From positions 20,502-84,501 of the forward strand of contig MPUH01000194.1 of the NCBI GenBank assembly GCA_001970955.1: a DNA stretch of 64,000 bases, read 5' to 3'. This stretch comes from Stentor coeruleus. Lineage: Eukaryota > Ciliophora > Heterotrichea > Heterotrichida > Stentoridae. The notes under the pieces were generated by a model. The model did no database searches. It had not been told where the DNA came from and saw nothing but the letters and a program-made list of their open reading frames with translations. Of this stretch, positions 30,621 to 41,382 are shown piece after piece (positions within the stretch are counted from its first letter, which is position 1; each line of letters opens with the position of its first letter). The position numbers were made by a program, and so were the translations under genes.

Positions 30621-32504
30621 TGCCTTTTAGAAACCCCTACATTTATAAATAATATTGAATCTAATAACGAATACTTGGATTCCAGTAATAAAGATCGTGT
30701 TTCTTCATTTAAATGCCAGTTACGCAAAAATCCTCTAATTGATTCAGATATTTTAAGAATGTTTTACGGGCTACACTATTCTTATACCAATAAACTCATA
30801 CAAAAAATAAGTATTTCAGACGACCTGAAGGTCTTGACTACTTTATCAGATTTCTGTTATTTGGACAACTACTTGATTCAAGATAAAAAAATTGTAAATT
30901 CTTTGGCTGAAAAAAATGAAATAATAGACTTTGTAGCTTTAAAAAATAATCAAGTTATAGTTTATTTTACTGAATTTGGTTTATATTCATGGAATTATGC
31001 AGTAAATAATGTTAATACTTTGTTAGAAATGAACAGGGTTCAGATTAGGGCTATGGATGTAAGCTTGGATTCTCGCTACATTGCAGGTGGATGTTGTTCA
31101 GGAAATATATATATTGTTGATAGTATAAAGGCTAAACTAAAAGTGGTTTTCCATAGTCACAAGAGCAAAATTTATGCTCTGTCATTTACCCAAGATGGAA
31201 AATACCTAATTTCTGGTGGGGGAAGCTTTGATAATTTACCTGATTATAATATAAGAATCTGGAATATCTTAAGAAAATCATTAATGAGCATCCTTGCAGG
31301 TCATGCTTTAACAGTTTACAAAATTAGAATCCATGAATCAGGGGATTTCTTTCTATCATTAAGTCGTGATAACACAATAAGACTATGGAACTTAAAAAAT
31401 ATTATTAAAGAAAGTGTCTTAACAGAAACTCAAGGCCTTGTTATTGATAGAAAACATAGAGAATACAACTTTTCTTCAAAAATGATAGAAAAACAAGAGA
31501 AGGTAAAATTTAAAAATACTTATCTAGGTGCTTTAAATATACTTTCTGATAAAGATCACAATAAACTTGACCCAAAATATATAGCTGAAATTCTTAAAAC
31601 AATAAAAGAAAAAAACGAAATAGAAAGAGGAGATATAGAAAGCGATTATTATTTTGAAGCTAAAGGAAGATTAGCACCTGATATATTTTTTAGTAAGAGT
31701 TTTATCTATCTTTTTAATCCTAGAGACCTTTTATTTGAGAAATTTAGTATCAATAAATTTAAAAAACAAAAACTTCAGTGTATGAAAATAAACCCACTAA
31801 CTAATATTTGTTTTGTAGCTGATAAAAACTTTGCTTATGTTGACAAAAATCAGAATTTGAAAATAATAAGCATAGGCACTAAGAAAATTATCAAAGATCC
31901 TTTGCCTGGAAAGTCACTTACCTTAATTGAAATTAGTTTGCAAAAAAAGTGTTTCGTTATTAGTATTTTTAATGATGCTGACACATTATGTTATACAGTT
32001 TCTATATGGGATATAGAAAAAATGCAATTCATTTGGCATTTAAATGTTGGTGTAATTTTACCTTTTCAAGTAATAATATCAAAAGACAAGAACTTCTTAG
32101 CTATATCTTTGTATTATTCATCAATAAACATATATAATATAAATACAAAAACCCTCATAAAAAAAATTACTCCATTATACTTGGAAAATTATCTAATAGG
32201 ATTTACTGATGATAGCAAAAATTTTATTGTATACAATGAAAGTAATCCAGAGAGTTATTTTAGTGTTTGGGGTACAGAAAATTTTGCATTTCGATTTAGT
32301 CAAAGATCCCATAATCGTGTTTGTAAAGCTTTGATAAATGCTGAGCCAAAAGTTTATTATTTCGAAAAAGTTGATAAAAAACTAAAAATTCAATTTGGAA
32401 AAAAAGTGAATATAACAAAAAGTAAAAAATATGGGGTAGTAGCAATAGGAAAGTTTTATAATGTGTTTAGGCTAAGAGATAAATTCATTATTTCTATTAA
32501 ATAA
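30567..32504 (+). CDS. WD40-repeat protein, cluster member B
   Basis: 645 residues, starting MESNLLYNESERLETQ. It has a helical N-terminus with LRMFYGLHYSYTNKLIQKI. WD40 blades include VVFHSHKSKIYALSFTQDGK, then YNIRIWNILRKSLMSILAGH, then FLSLSRDNTIRLWNLKN. A Lys-rich insert follows (residues about 290-370), then a diverged second propeller in which one blade reads VSIWDIEKMQFIWHLNVG. It is very similar to member C at 34339-36336 (LRMFYGLHYSYTNK and IIDFVALKN are identical in both), so the two are recent duplicates. Single exon, stop TAA. No enzymatic motif. Function unknown; probably a scaffold. Confidence 0.87.
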   Translation: MESNLLYNESERLETQIQCLLETPTFINNIESNNEYLDSSNKDRVSSFKCQLRKNPLIDSDILRMFYGLHYSYTNKLIQKISISDDLKVLTTLSDFCYLDNYLIQDKKIVNSLAEKNEIIDFVALKNNQVIVYFTEFGLYSWNYAVNNVNTLLEMNRVQIRAMDVSLDSRYIAGGCCSGNIYIVDSIKAKLKVVFHSHKSKIYALSFTQDGKYLISGGGSFDNLPDYNIRIWNILRKSLMSILAGHALTVYKIRIHESGDFFLSLSRDNTIRLWNLKNIIKESVLTETQGLVIDRKHREYNFSSKMIEKQEKVKFKNTYLGALNILSDKDHNKLDPKYIAEILKTIKEKNEIERGDIESDYYFEAKGRLAPDIFFSKSFIYLFNPRDLLFEKFSINKFKKQKLQCMKINPLTNICFVADKNFAYVDKNQNLKIISIGTKKIIKDPLPGKSLTLIEISLQKKCFVISIFNDADTLCYTVSIWDIEKMQFIWHLNVGVILPFQVIISKDKNFLAISLYYSSINIYNINTKTLIKKITPLYLENYLIGFTDDSKNFIVYNESNPESYFSVWGTENFAFRFSQRSHNRVCKALINAEPKVYYFEKVDKKLKIQFGKKVNITKSKKYGVVAIGKFYNVFRLRDKFIISIK

Positions 32505-32949
32505 AGGAATACTCGCTTTAATAGTATAGGTAGATTTAAAATTCAAATTAAGATTTTTAGTTTGTGAATGTATGATAATTGAATTATGTATTTTAAGATA
32601 CTTGAAATATATTATCCAGAATACAGAAATAGTATCTATTTCCTACAAAGTTCAAATGCAAGTTCTAAATATTTATATTTTAATAATCCTTTACAAAATT
32701 GAACTTAATATTTCATAAACAAAGGTTTGATATTTTTTCATTTAAAAAAATAAATATTTTATAGTTAAGTTCCTAAGTATTATAGTTGTTTTCATGGATT
32801 CTTTATAATTATAATTGGTATTTTTTATTAAAAAAGTATTGATACAAGTTTGAAATAGTTCCATCTATTCGGATATAAACCATATATTTTATAAATATTT
32901 ATATCTGATTTAATTTTTGATAGATAAAACTTGTTTTTTTTTAATAGTT
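32505..32949. other. AT-rich spacer
   Basis: No gene recognised. Confidence 0.5.
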
Positions 32950-33700
32950 AATTACTTTCAGATATTTATTATTTTTGATATTTTTTTAAGTTTTAAACTA
33001 TCATCTGATATTGAATAAGTTTTAGCTCTAAGTTCTTTATCTTCCCTTATATCTATTTTATTAATATTTTCTAAAGCTTTTTATACATCTTCTATTCTTA
33101 CTGTAAAATCATTTGATAAAATACACTAATTTATCTTCATCAATAACAGTAAGTTGTATTATAATTAGTTCATATCCTTTAAGTATTAAAAATTAATAGG
33201 TTTTTAGTATTCCATATTCGAATAAGTGAATTAAAAATGGTCTCAAAATTATTCCTAGACACTAAAAAGATATTTGTAAAAAAAAGTTATAAATTAAATA
33301 GAGATCTTATTGATTAAATCACATAGACCAATTTTCTATTATTCGATTCAAATGCTAAAAGTTTATATTGCTCTTGGATAGTAAAGCATCTTAGTCTCCG
33401 ATATCTTTAAAAATCTTTAGTTAAAAATAAATATTCTTTTGCAAATTTTTTATTTTTTTTTATAAAAAACTCATGGATTATCTGAACTAATTTCTAAACT
33501 TTTTATTTAAACTCTAATTTTTAAAGTCCTTATAGTGCTTTTTGTTTTTGTAGGAATTAATATAAATTCAATAATTTGGCAATGAAATTATCAATATGAT
33601 ATCTTGTGAAAATTTTAAAGATTTTTAAGTTTCAAATATATCAGTTATCTAGATTAAGTTGACTAAAAATATTTTCTTCATGAACTTGCTGATTCATTTT
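32950..33700 (-). pseudogene. Decayed WD40 cluster copy
   Basis: The minus strand can be matched segment by segment to the middle and N-terminal half of member A. For instance, near 33190-33250 it reads FNSLIRIWNTKN, where member A has FDPIIRIWNVKK. The segments for the inserted Lys/Glu stretch (near 33010-33080), for earlier blades (near 33300-33540) and for the N-terminus (near 33560-33680) follow in the right order. Frames are broken by stops and small shifts throughout, and the C-terminal half of the protein is absent. I infer an old truncated duplicate of member A. Confidence 0.75.
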
Positions 33701-33749
33701 CCAGTTAGAAAAAAAAAAACTTTTCCATATAATGTTTCTTAAAAGATAT

Positions 33750-34260
33750 TTTTTTGGGTAAGATTGATAAGAAACTATAAATTGTAGAGTTAAAATTCGA
33801 CTTGTTGTAGCCTTGTCTCAAACCAGGAAGTTCTAATCGTAAAATGCTTCGCTCCAAGTCCAGTAAAAAAAATCTGTTTAATGGATTCAAGGACTTCCTT
33901 CAGGGCATTTCCTGGGATATTTTGCCTATGTTAGTAGCATAAGTTATTTAACCCATACTTTGAAGCAATTCCTTTCATTGGCTTGGCGCGAAGTGTAAAA
34001 CTCGGTTTGTGTTAAAGCCAAATTGGTGTAAGTAAGCTTTGCAAAAATCATAAATATCTCTGATGAAAAATAATAATTACGAGGGTTAATTGACTCTCGG
34101 AGATCCTCAGTCTTCGATTTTGGGTCTTTTTGCAGAGAGACTCATAATATAAATTAGTTTTATTAATGAATCTTCAATTACTTTAAGTCAAACTTCTAAA
34201 GTAATTTTTTCAGCAAAATGCTAACTCAAGCAATGTTTTACTCTCTCAACAATATAAAAT
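33750..34260 (+). pseudogene. Unassigned decayed coding sequence
   Basis: A stretch with higher G+C than its flanks gives one continuous plus-strand frame with long protein-like runs split by scattered stops (mostly TAA, one TAG and one TGA). Examples are PCLKPGSSNRKMLRSKSSKK, then GFKDFLQGISWDILPMLVA, then SNSFHWLGAKCKTRFVLKPN, and LTLGDPQSSILGLFAERLI. WDILPMLVA faintly recalls the W-x-x-x-x-P-x-L-I-A helix of PIKK/TOR-type FAT domains, but this is too weak to name it. It is not related to the WD40 genes around it. It overlaps the 5' flank of WD40 member C. Confidence 0.4.
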
Positions 34261-34267
34261 CGCAATA

Positions 34268-34350
34268 TACTCTCTAACTAATTTTACTTAAATATAATGG
34301 AATTTAATNTACTCTCTAACTAATTTTACTTAAATATAATGGAATTTAAT
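34268..34350. other. Assembly join: N at 34309 with 41-bp duplication
   Basis: Bases 34268-34308 and 34310-34350 are identical. The start codon of WD40 member C therefore appears twice; the usable one is at 34339. Confidence 0.9.
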
Positions 34351-36336
34351 ATTTTACTCAATGATCCTGAAAATCTTGAAACTCAGATTCAATGCCTTTC
34401 AGAAACCCCTACGCTTATAAACACCGCAGAACCTAAAAACGAAAACTTTAAATCCAGTAACAAAGATCGAATTTCCTCTCTTAAAAGCCTTTTAACCAAA
34501 AATCCTCAGAATAACTCAGACCTTTTAAGAATGTTCTACGGACTACACTATTCATATACAAATAAAATCATACAAAAAATTAATATTTCAGATGATTTGA
34601 AGATTTTAACTACTTTATCGGATTTTTGTTTTTTGGATAATTACTCGGTTGAAGAAAAAAAAATTATAAGCTCTTTGGCTGAAAAAAATGAAATTATAGA
34701 CTTTGTAGCTTTAAAAAATGATCAAGTTATAGTTTATTTTACTGTAATTGGTTTATATGCTTGGAATTATACAGTAAATAGTGTTAGTAATTTATTAGAG
34801 ATAAATGATACTCAGATTGGAATTATGACTGTAAGTTTGGATTCTCATTATATTGCAGGTGGATGCTTTTTAGGACATGTTTATGTTTTTGATTTTATAA
34901 AGGTTAAGCTAAAAATTGTTTTTCATAGTCACAAAAGCAAAATCCATGCTCTATCATTTACCAAAGATAGTAAATATCTGATTTCTGGTGGGGGAAACTT
35001 TGATACATTAGTTGACTGCAACATAAGAATTTGGAATATCTCAAAAAAATCATTAATAACTATTCTCACTGGTCATGCCTCAACAGTTTATAAAATCATA
35101 ATCCATGAATCAGGAGACTTTTTTCTTTCCTTAAGTCGTGATTGTACAGTAAGACTATGGAACTTAAAAAATATTATTAAAAAAAGTACCTCAACAGAAA
35201 CTAAAGGCAATGTTATTGATAGAAAACATAGAGAATACAATTATTCATCAAAAATGATAAGAAAATTAGAAATGGTTAAAATGAATCATCCGTTCTTAAG
35301 CATTTTAAATAAACTTTCTTATGATGATATCAATTTGTTTTACCCAAAATATACAGCTGAAGTGTTTAAAACTATAAAAGAAAAATATGAAATCAAAAGA
35401 GGAGATATGGAAAATGATCATTTTTATCATGCTAAAGGAAGAATAGCACCTGATATGTTTTTTAGTAAGAAATTTGTTTATATTTTTAATCCTAGAGACC
35501 TTTTATTTGAGATGTTTAGTATCAAAAAATTAAAAAGATACAATTTTCAGAGTACTGAAATTAATCCAATAACAAATATTTGCTTTGTAAATGATAAGGA
35601 CTTTGCTTATGTTGACAAAGATCAAAACTTGAAAGTAATAAGTATTGATACTAAGAAAATTATGGAAGATCCTTTACCTGGAAAATCGCTTGCCTTATTT
35701 GAAATTGTCTTAAAAAATAACTGTTTTCTTATCAGTATTTTTAGCGATATATCTACATCGTGCTATTCAATTTCATTATGGGATTTACAAAAAATTCAAT
35801 TCATTTGGCATCTAAATATTGGTATAACTTCACCATTTCAGGTAATAATATCAAAAGATAGTAACTTCTTAGCTGTATCTTTGAATTGTTCATCAATAAA
35901 CATATATAACTTAAATACTAAAGATCTTATAAGAAAAATCAATCCTTGGTTCTCAGATAATTACTTAATAGGATTTACTAATGATAGNATAAGAAAAATC
36001 AATCCTTGGTTCTCAGATAATTACTTAATAGGATTTACTAATGATAGTAAATATTTTATTGTATACAATGAAAGCGATCCAGAGAGTTATTTTGATGTTT
36101 GGAATACAGAAAATTTTACTTTTCAATTTAGTCAAAGATACCTCAAACTTGTTAAAAAAGCGATGGTATGTGTTAAGTATGAAGTTTATTATTTCGAAAA
36201 AAAAGAAAAAAAATTAAAAATCCAATTTGGGAAAGGAGTAAACATAACAGAGAATAAAAAATATATGATATTAGCAATAGGAAAAAGCTATAATATATTT
36301 AGGCTAAGAGATAAGCACGTAATTTTTATTGAATAA
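34339..36336 (+). CDS. WD40-repeat protein, cluster member C
   Basis: The frame reads 665 residues, but an in-frame 60-nt assembly duplication (join at 35988) adds 20 of them, so the true length is about 645, the same as member B. The domain order is as in B: LRMFYGLHYSYTNKIIQKI, then blades with VFHSHKSKIHALSFTKDSK, CNIRIWNISKKSLITILTGH and FLSLSRDCTVRLWNLKN, then a Lys-rich insert and a second diverged propeller with ISLWDLQKIQFIWHLNIG. Substitutions relative to B are spread along the length and mostly conservative, which suggests both copies are under selection. Single exon, stop TAA. Confidence 0.87.
   Translation: MEFNILLNDPENLETQIQCLSETPTLINTAEPKNENFKSSNKDRISSLKSLLTKNPQNNSDLLRMFYGLHYSYTNKIIQKINISDDLKILTTLSDFCFLDNYSVEEKKIISSLAEKNEIIDFVALKNDQVIVYFTVIGLYAWNYTVNSVSNLLEINDTQIGIMTVSLDSHYIAGGCFLGHVYVFDFIKVKLKIVFHSHKSKIHALSFTKDSKYLISGGGNFDTLVDCNIRIWNISKKSLITILTGHASTVYKIIIHESGDFFLSLSRDCTVRLWNLKNIIKKSTSTETKGNVIDRKHREYNYSSKMIRKLEMVKMNHPFLSILNKLSYDDINLFYPKYTAEVFKTIKEKYEIKRGDMENDHFYHAKGRIAPDMFFSKKFVYIFNPRDLLFEMFSIKKLKRYNFQSTEINPITNICFVNDKDFAYVDKDQNLKVISIDTKKIMEDPLPGKSLALFEIVLKNNCFLISIFSDISTSCYSISLWDLQKIQFIWHLNIGITSPFQVIISKDSNFLAVSLNCSSINIYNLNTKDLIRKINPWFSDNYLIGFTNDXIRKINPWFSDNYLIGFTNDSKYFIVYNESDPESYFDVWNTENFTFQFSQRYLKLVKKAMVCVKYEVYYFEKKEKKLKIQFGKGVNITENKKYMILAIGKSYNIFRLRDKHVIFIE
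35929..36047. other. Assembly join: N at 35988 with 59-bp duplication
   Basis: Bases 35929-35987 and 35989-36047 are identical. The 60 extra bases keep the frame and duplicate 20 residues in WD40 member C. Confidence 0.9.
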
Positions 36337-36609
36337 AAAATAATCGCTTTAATAACATAGTTTTAAATTTAATTTTTTGCATGAATTAAAGAAAAATGAC
36401 TGATCAGAAATACAAAAATGAGTTTATATGAATTTTCCAATATCCTAATAATAATCAATGAAAATTTTCTAATTATAAAATCCTAAAATTATGAATATGT
36501 TAACAAAATACTATATTTAATGATAATCATCATAAAAAAATTCCTTGTCCAATATTATCCCTATAATAAAAATCAAAACCTAATCTAATATATAATCACT
36601 ATATTTCAT

Positions 36610-38658
36610 CTACTCTATTAAGCTATTTAACTCTAATAAACTCGAATTTGATCCTAACTTTAACACCTTAACCTTGTCCTTAAACGCTAAAACTATAAAC
36701 TTCCCATCTTTTGTCACAGCTAACAAATTCTTTCTTTTCTTATCAACTCTGTTTTTCATAACAATCACTTTCCTTTTCTTAACACCTACCCAATATGCAT
36801 CTGAGTTAATTACTAAAAGAGCTTTTTCTATCCCTTGTACAGATATTGTATGATAGGATATGAGTTTAAAACTCTTTGCTTTCCAAACTGAAATTTTGTA
36901 ATCATTTTTGGCCCTATTACATGTGATTAAAAAATTACTATCATCAGTAAATCCAATTTTTTCTATATAATCTTCTTCATGTTTAACATCCATAATTAGG
37001 AAATTGTTTTCTAGGTCCCACAATTTTATAAACCCAGCGCTTGTGACGATGCACAAAATTTTAAAGTTTTTAGACAAGACAGCAAATTCTACTTGTGAAG
37101 ATCCTACTAAGACATGTCCAAGGTATTTTAGTTTTTTTAAATCCCATAAAGAAGTAGTGTAATTGAGTTTGGTTTTGTCGTGGAAGTAACTGATTGCAAC
37201 TCTTTTTTTTTCAATACCTATTTTTTGTAAAATCATACTTGTTCCTGGAAGTGGCAGGGATATTGTATCTTGATTGATAAGATTAATATGATGAATATTC
37301 ATATTCTTATCTATATAAACTCCTTCTGTGTTATCAAATAAAAACACATTTCTTACAGGACTTGCTTTAATTTCTACACTATTAACCTTTTCCAAACTTG
37401 GAATTTCATAGAAATCAATTACTGAGTCCTTCAAATTGAAAATAACTATATTCAGCTCACCAAAAAACACTGAATGATCCCAATTCTTCTGTTTTTTCGC
37501 AAAATAATCGTCCCCAACAAAAATCCTAGAAACTTCTGTGTCTTCTTTACATTCTTGAAATACAGCCGTAGTAAAAGCTGCATAAAGAGGTTTCATAATT
37601 TTATCTTCCGATGAATAAGATCCAGGAACTCCTCTTAAAGCAAGAGTTTTCGCTAGCATATTTTGCTTGAGCAAAGCTAGATTATTCGTCTGATCTGAAG
37701 TATAATCATAAGTTTTAATATTTCTCCCAATCAAAGTTCCCAAACTTTCAGTATTATCTTTATTCAAAAGTATTTTCTCTAAATCCCACAATCTAACACT
37801 TCCATCTTCAGAAAGTGATAAAAAGTATTTTTCTGTACGATTAATCTTAATTGTATGTACAGTAAGGGCATGGCCAACTAAAACCGTAATTAAAGACTGT
37901 CTATGTATATTCCATATTCTTATACAACAGTCGAAATTCTTGACAATATCTCCACCTGCTGATATCAAACACTCATTATCTTTAGTAAAAGCCAGTGAAT
38001 AAATTGGACTTTTATGGCTACAAAACTCAATCTTCTGTTTTTTCCCTATAAAATCAAGCACACATACATTTCCTTCAAAGCTCCCAACAGCTAAATATAT
38101 CATATCATTACTTAATACCAAGCTATTCAAATTCTTACCATACAATGCTGATATTACATGTAAAGAATTTAGCTTATAATTCCATACTTTTGCTCCATTT
38201 GGTGTACAGTATATAAGTAAATCCCCATCACTTCTCATAATAAAATCGCTTATATGCACAGTTTCCTTCATCATGTATAACATTCTATTTTCTTCAAATG
38301 AGAAAATATCTATCAAATTTTCGTTTGATAAAGTTGCAAAAATCGTCATGTTTTCTGATAAGACCAGCTTTGTTATGTCTTTGCCATAATATGAAAAGTG
38401 TAGATTAAAATGCTTTTGAAGAAGGTTTAAAGTCTTTTCTGGAAACTTTTTGTAGGTTTTTAACAGAGCCGAGACTTTTTCTTTGAAAGTTAATGAGGAT
38501 CTGTCTGGGTTTGGCTCGGTTAGGAGTAATAATGATGGGATTTCACTAAGTTCGGGGGTATCTGGAAGGGTTGGGAGCTCAAGAGAATCGTATTTTATTG
38601 ATGTATTTAGGGTTTCTGAGGGCCTTTCAGATTGAGTTGTAGTGTATTTTGCACCCAT
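36610..38658 (-). CDS. WD40-repeat protein, cluster member D
   Basis: 682 residues, the longest member; starts MGAKYTTTQSERPSETLN and has a 90-residue Ser/Pro/Glu-rich N-terminal extension. Blades follow: FCSHKSPIYSLAFTKDNE, then CCIRIWNIHRQSLITVLVGH, then FLSLSEDGSVRLWDLEKI. The insert at about residues 300-370 and the second propeller (SLWDLKKLKYLGHVLVG, IKLWDLEN) are as in the other members. It is convergent with member C (273 bases between stops). Intact single exon. Less similar to B and C than those are to each other. Function unknown. Confidence 0.87.
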   Translation of the reverse strand: MGAKYTTTQSERPSETLNTSIKYDSLELPTLPDTPELSEIPSLLLLTEPNPDRSSLTFKEKVSALLKTYKKFPEKTLNLLQKHFNLHFSYYGKDITKLVLSENMTIFATLSNENLIDIFSFEENRMLYMMKETVHISDFIMRSDGDLLIYCTPNGAKVWNYKLNSLHVISALYGKNLNSLVLSNDMIYLAVGSFEGNVCVLDFIGKKQKIEFCSHKSPIYSLAFTKDNECLISAGGDIVKNFDCCIRIWNIHRQSLITVLVGHALTVHTIKINRTEKYFLSLSEDGSVRLWDLEKILLNKDNTESLGTLIGRNIKTYDYTSDQTNNLALLKQNMLAKTLALRGVPGSYSSEDKIMKPLYAAFTTAVFQECKEDTEVSRIFVGDDYFAKKQKNWDHSVFFGELNIVIFNLKDSVIDFYEIPSLEKVNSVEIKASPVRNVFLFDNTEGVYIDKNMNIHHINLINQDTISLPLPGTSMILQKIGIEKKRVAISYFHDKTKLNYTTSLWDLKKLKYLGHVLVGSSQVEFAVLSKNFKILCIVTSAGFIKLWDLENNFLIMDVKHEEDYIEKIGFTDDSNFLITCNRAKNDYKISVWKAKSFKLISYHTISVQGIEKALLVINSDAYWVGVKKRKVIVMKNRVDKKRKNLLAVTKDGKFIVLAFKDKVKVLKLGSNSSLLELNSLIE

Positions 38659-39366
38659 TTTAATAAATTATTAAAAGATGAGCTAGGATGAGTGTGAGAT
38701 AAGATTGATGATAACTATGGGAGAGGAAGCGATAGAAAGTGAAGGTATTGTTTAGAGGATTAATTTTGTGAGGATAGGATGGAGAGTTATGGAGGAGGAA
38801 GAAGAAGAAGTTGATTGAAAAAAAAGTGAAATTTGAATTTTTATCGCCATTAAGAAAATGGGCAAGTGATTTTTAATATATTTTGGAGATTAGAAATAGG
38901 GCTATGTGGTAGGGAGGATGAAATTATTTAGGTTAATAATATGAATTATATAGATAAGAAGGATTAGAAGATTTTAGATTTGGGTATAAGATAGTAAGTT
39001 TGCTATTTAGAGGTTAAGAAAAAATGATATGATTTTATGATAGTAATTAGATGGATAATTGTGGAATGTTTATTTTTGTATGTTTAAATAATAAAATAAT
39101 TTATATGTGAATATATTTGATTAGAAATTAGGTATTGATTATATTAGAAGGAATAAGTTTTTTATTAGTTTATTAGATGTAAGAAATTTTAGTAAACAAT
39201 GATTTTAGAATTATTATTATGACTATATATAATGAATATTTTACTTATTAAACTCTTTGTGCAATACTAAAATTTAGGATAGGCTTAATATTAGGTATAA
39301 AAAATAGTTTTTATGATAATAGGGGAAATGAATTAAATGTATAATCAAACTTTGAAATTTGCACAT
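38659..39366. other. Spacer with extreme strand asymmetry
   Basis: Upstream of member D and downstream of the broken member E. The plus strand is G-rich and almost lacks C in the part nearest member D: 38881-38940 has 18 G and 1 C. On member D's coding strand this is a G-free promoter side. No gene seen. Confidence 0.6.
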
Positions 39367-41382
39367 TTAGACTGACGGGAGCTTTAAATAATTTTCTGGC
39401 TTAATAATTTTAAACACTAAAAATTTGTTGTACTCTAAACATAAAACCGCTATTTTTTTAACAAAACTTGCACAGAATTGTTTTTCTAAATTTTTTGCTT
39501 TTATATAATCATCTGTATTCCACATCACCAAATTGTTATTGTTATTTTTTTCAATGATATAGCAATTACAAGCTCCAAAAATTCACAATTTCAACCTAAT
39601 TTCCTATAAAAAACCCCNTCCACATCACCAAATTGTTATTGTTATTTTTTTCAATGATATAGCAATTACAAGCTCCAAAAATCATATAATTTCTTTGCAA
39701 CTGAAGCCTAGGAATAACACACAAATTGTCTAACCTTTCAATCTCACTAACATAAATATTCCCAAAATAATTATACCTAACATAATACTCTCCATCACTA
39801 CTAATATCAATTTTATTCAATATCTTATCTTCAACCCACTGTTTAATAAACCCTATCCTACCTATTTCCCATATACTCACCCTATCTTTTTCATCAATAC
39901 TAATAACCAAATTCTTTTTCTCACATAATTCTACATCTTTAATAGGTATATATCCACATATATACAAACCTAAAAATTCTATATTTTTTACATCCCAAAT
40001 ACTAAACCCATATTCTTCAGTAATCAAATTTTTAAAATATGTGACAAAATATTTTGACTTTATAAAACTGCATTTTAAAGCTTGGAATTGACTATCAAAA
40101 ATATTTTTTTTTTTAAATGAAAAACAACTTGTAGATGCTTCAAATAATTCTGAGCCATCTTGTATAAAAAATATTTTATGAGTTTTTGTTATGCATAGAT
40201 TAGAATTAAGGCTTTTGTATAAACAATTTGAATAAGTAGCAGGGCAAAATTTTGGTAAGTGAAGTATGGTTATTGTTCTTATAGAGTAGTTTTTAAATAT
40301 AATAGCATTTGAATTGTTGGCTAAAATAAAGTCAGAATAGATAAATGAGAATATGGACTGAATGGATTACCTGGGAAAATATGGTATGAGATTTGATATT
40401 GGCTTGGGGTTAATATTTTCGAGTATGATTCGAGTAGTTTGTTTTCTTCGATTTTTTGGTTTTTTGATGAAGAAAAGTCGTTTTCTAGCTGAGTTTTTAT
40501 GTTTTTTAGTTGTGATTGGTTATAATTGTTAAGTTCGTGGGTTATAGTTTCGACTCCATTTTCGATTTTTATGTTGGTGGGTATTTGACTATCTTGGTTA
40601 TAGCAGGATTGCTGTAGATCCCATAATCGAATGGTGCAGTCTTGGGATAAAGTTAGGAAAAAGTTTTTGTTTTTACTGATGACAATTAAGTGTACGGCAA
40701 AAATATGCCCATAAAGCAGAGTTTTAAGGGCTTTTTGAGTTATGTCCCATATACGAATGCAGCAGTCTAAAGGATTATCCATATCTCCACCTGCAGTTAT
40801 CATATATCGATTATCCTCCAAAAACCTTATACACCTAACAGGGCTTTTATGACTTTTATACTTCCCACTATAGTTTTTTTCTAATAAATTCATCAACAAA
40901 ACATCTCCATTACTAAACCCTACTGCTAATGTTTTACTATCTTTGTCAATAAAAAAACAGCTGATTTTTATCAACCAAAACCCAAGCTGATAAGATTTTT
41001 TACTTTCAAAGTCCCATAAACTAAGCACTGCTGATGTTGAAAATACTAAAAATTTATTATCGAAAGTTACTTGGAAATGATCGATTGGAGTAAACCCACC
41101 TAATATTGACACTGTTTTGAGCTCTGGGTAGGTTAAAATTCTAATCATTTGGTTGTTATCTGTTAGTAAATATAGATAAGTGTCATTGGAAGATAATTGA
41201 ATTTTTGTTGTTATTGTTTTGTATATTCCTGTATTAAGACCTAGTTTAATAAGATTTAATTCTGAGGCTAAATCATTGGTTTGATATGTTGTAGAAAGCC
41301 ATGAAAGGTCTGTTTTAGATGGGCTGCTTATTGATGAATCGATAAAATAGAAAGGTGTTTGGCATGGGAATTGATATGACAT
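39367..41382 (-). pseudogene. WD40 cluster member E, frameshifted
   Basis: Starts MSYQFPCQTPFYFIDSS at 41382 and reads intact WD40 blades (YKSHKSPVRCIRFLEDNR, CCIRIWDITQKALKTLLYGH, FLTLSQDCTIRLWDLQQ) to a TAG at 40321-40323. The rest of the propeller is preserved in another frame: IFSFIYSDFILANNSN from about 40355 on, then FSIWDVKNIEFLGLYICG, ending at TAA 39367-39369. A net shift of 1 nt near 40350-40370 is needed; no 15- or 16-nt intron provides it (a GT...AG of 13 nt at that spot leads to a stop). An assembly join at 39618 interrupts the tail further. Either a young pseudogene or a base error; apart from that the sequence is well conserved. Confidence 0.7.
39519..39682. other. Assembly join: N at 39618 with 64-bp duplication
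   Basis: Bases 39519-39582 equal 39619-39682, with 35 stray bases before the N. It makes a false end in the frame near 39596. Confidence 0.85.

Noticed and set aside
33750-34260. Alternative genetic code with TAA as Gln for the stop-ridden block
   Set aside because: All intact genes here use TAA as a stop, and the block also contains TAG and TGA; decay is simpler.
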